From contig NZ_JABFCN010000019.1 of the NCBI RefSeq assembly GCF_013087515.1, positions 1-64,000 on the forward strand: a stretch of 64,000 bases of DNA, given 5' to 3'. The position numbers and the translations under genes were made by a program. The notes below the pieces were generated by a model. The model was not told the DNA's origin and searched no databases. It saw nothing but the letters and a program-made list of their open reading frames with translations. This DNA is from Rhizobium sophorae. GTDB taxonomy: Bacteria > Pseudomonadota > Alphaproteobacteria > Rhizobiales > Rhizobiaceae. Shown here piece after piece: positions 62,449 to 64,000 of this stretch (the stretch's first letter is position 1; each line of letters begins with the position of its first letter).

Positions 62449-64000
62449 TCACTCGCCGGCACGCTGTGCGCGTCGCAACGAGGACACGCCGGTTTCGATC
62501 TGTGCGGTCAGGACGTTTTCTTGGGCGGCACGCTTGATGCTCGGCTCGATATCCGGCTTGCCGAGTAAAAGGCCCTGCACTTGCGCGCAGCCTTCCTCGA
62601 CGACGATCCGGCGCTGCATCTCGGTTTCAACGCCCTCCGTCACGACAGGCATGCCGAGGCTGTGACCAAGGCCGATGATGGCGCGCACGATCGAGCGCGC
62701 CGCCGCATCATGTTCCAGCACGCCGGTGAAACTGCGGTCGACCTTGATCTTGTCGAAAGGGAATGAACGCAGGTTGGAAAGCGAGGAAAAACCGGTGCCG
62801 AAATCATCCATGACGATGTGCACGCCGAGCTTGTGCAGCCGCAGCAGCGTCGTCATCACCCGGTCGCGATCGCGAATGAGCGCCGCCTCGGTGATCTCGA
62901 GTTCCAGCCGGCTCGGCGCAAGCCCGGTTTCGTCGAGGATCGCCTCGATCCGCTCGCAGAGGTTCGGCAGCATGAATTGCACCGGCGAGAGATTGACGGC
63001 GATCATCAACGGCAGCGGCCAGCGCACAGCCTCCCTGCAGGCCTGCTGCAACACCCATTCGCCGAGTTGGACGATCGAGCCGCTTTCCTCGGCGATCGGG
63101 ATGAAGATATCGGGCTCGGTCAAGCCGTGACCTGGCCGGTTCCAGCGCATCAGGGCCTCATAGCCGCCGATCTCGCCGCTCAGCGCATCGAGGATCGGCT
63201 GATAGTCGACATGGATCTGGTTGCGGATGATCGCATGGCGCAGTTCGCTTTCGATCTGGCGGCGGTTCCGTGCCGCCTTATCCATTTCCGCGTCGAAAAA
63301 ACAGACCTTGCCGCGACCGTCATGCTTGACGCGGTAGAGTGCCGTATCGGCATTGTTGCAGAGTTCTTCAGCAGCAGCGCCATCCGCGGGATAGAGTGCG
63401 ATGCCGACGCTGACGCCGACGGCGGTCGGGTCGCGCGCGGTGTCCATCTCGGCGGCGAATTCGTCGAGGATTGCCACTGCAAGCTTTTGCGCCGCCGCCG
63501 GCTGCTGCCCGGCGGGCTGAATGATGGCGAATTCATCGCCGCCGAGGCGGGCGATCGTATCGCTCTCATCGGCCACGCGGCGCAGGATCGAGGCGACCTT
63601 GCGAAGAATTCGGTCGCCTTCGGCATGACCGAAGATATCGTTGACGGCCTTAAATCGATCGAGGTCGAGATAGAAGAGGGCAACCTCGCTGTTCTTTCGT
63701 TCGGCCATCTGCAGCGCCTGCCGGATGCGGGTATCGAACAGCGACCGGTTCGGCAGATCGGTGAGCACATCGTGGTGGGCGAGATGCTCGATCATCTCCT
63801 CGGCCTGCCTGCGCTCGGTGAGATCACGCACCGCCAGCACCTCGCAATTGTGCCCGCGATAGACGATCCTGCTCGCGGTCACTTCGACGGCGACCTCCCT
63901 GCCGTTCCTGGTGTTGAGCAGAGTCTCGCTGGATCTGTTCTGCCCAGTCCCCTGAACAGCGGTCAAAACAGCCGAGGGCGCCTTGCCGGCAAGACCGGCA
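62449..64000 (-). CDS. PAS-GGDEF-EAL cyclic-di-GMP protein (5' end beyond window)
   Basis: Partial: the frame stays open to the window edge, so the N-terminus is missing; the TTG at 63966 is not a likely start. Visible order: the end of a PAS domain (NTRNGREVAVEVTASRIVYR), a GGDEF domain with intact ARLGGDEFAII and LFYLDLDRFKAVNDIFGHAEG, and an EAL domain (GGYEALMRWNRPGHG, LEITEAALIRD, IVMDDFGTGFSSLSNL). Both catalytic motifs look intact, so it could make or break c-di-GMP, which may affect attachment together with the Tad pilus (inference). Confidence 0.94.
   Translation of the reverse strand, partial: AGLAGKAPSAVLTAVQGTGQNRSSETLLNTRNGREVAVEVTASRIVYRGHNCEVLAVRDLTERRQAEEMIEHLAHHDVLTDLPNRSLFDTRIRQALQMAERKNSEVALFYLDLDRFKAVNDIFGHAEGDRILRKVASILRRVADESDTIARLGGDEFAIIQPAGQQPAAAQKLAVAILDEFAAEMDTARDPTAVGVSVGIALYPADGAAAEELCNNADTALYRVKHDGRGKVCFFDAEMDKAARNRRQIESELRHAIIRNQIHVDYQPILDALSGEIGGYEALMRWNRPGHGLTEPDIFIPIAEESGSIVQLGEWVLQQACREAVRWPLPLMIAVNLSPVQFMLPNLCERIEAILDETGLAPSRLELEITEAALIRDRDRVMTTLLRLHKLGVHIVMDDFGTGFSSLSNLRSFPFDKIKVDRSFTGVLEHDAAARSIVRAIIGLGHSLGMPVVTEGVETEMQRRIVVEEGCAQVQGLLLGKPDIEPSIKRAAQENVLTAQIETGVSSLRRAQRAGE

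Overview
The window reads as chromosomal DNA of a fast-growing Rhizobium, most likely of the R. etli / R. leguminosarum group. This rests on the high-GC alphaproteobacterial coding style, the complete ctp/cpa-type Tad pilus locus, the linked phn and phoCDET-type gene block, and several families of palindromic rhizobial intergenic repeats. The species is inferred from recognition, not from a search. Coding density is high and the window shows no transposase, integrase, phage gene or CRISPR array.

Layout. (1) 56-688: a LysE-type exporter. (2) 881-11915: a complete Tad/Flp pilus locus. On the minus strand the order is pilA, cpaA, cpaB, cpaC, cpaD, cpaE, cpaF, tadB, tadC. Divergently on plus lie a small secretin-N-domain protein and two TadE-like pseudopilins. 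(3) 12124-15042: deoB, add and upp on plus. After a retropepsin-like protease comes a minus-strand nucleoside uptake and breakdown operon (15744-23817): BMP-type binding protein, two-domain ATPase, two permeases, cdd, punA, deoC, deoA. Together these import nucleosides, deaminate them, split them by phosphorolysis and feed deoxyribose/ribose phosphate to central metabolism and bases to salvage. (4) 24135-28956: a mixed region with tRNA-Ser(GGA), an Lrp regulator divergent from a small hydrolase, two small proteins (KTSC and an RMF-like one), pncB and a candidate structured RNA. (5) 29047-35874: a hydroxyacid dehydrogenase and the yejABEF peptide importer. (6) 36132-42147: mepA, mgsA, glk, an ABC exporter, dapB, gpmA.

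(7) 42187-55722: the carbon-phosphorus lyase region. phnF is divergent from phnGHIJKL and a hexapeptide acyltransferase, followed by the phnCDE1E2 importer, a DUF1045 2H-phosphoesterase-like protein, phnM, phnN and a frameshifted grpB. A direct-repeat Pho box and a separate inverted repeat next to phnG suggest control by PhoB and PhnF. No phnP is visible, and the DUF1045 protein is a plausible stand-in. (8) 55759-64000: an ftsK lacking its membrane domain, polA, a candidate AbcR-like small RNA with a strong terminator, a MarR regulator and a GGDEF-EAL protein cut by the window end.

Two themes recur. First, the abundant first product of an operon (pilin, nucleoside-binding protein, phosphonate-binding protein) is followed by a terminator-like hairpin before the next gene in three unrelated operons. 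Second, at least eight palindromic intergenic repeats fall between genes, including one inside the pilus operon and one whose arm supplies the last codons and stop of punA.
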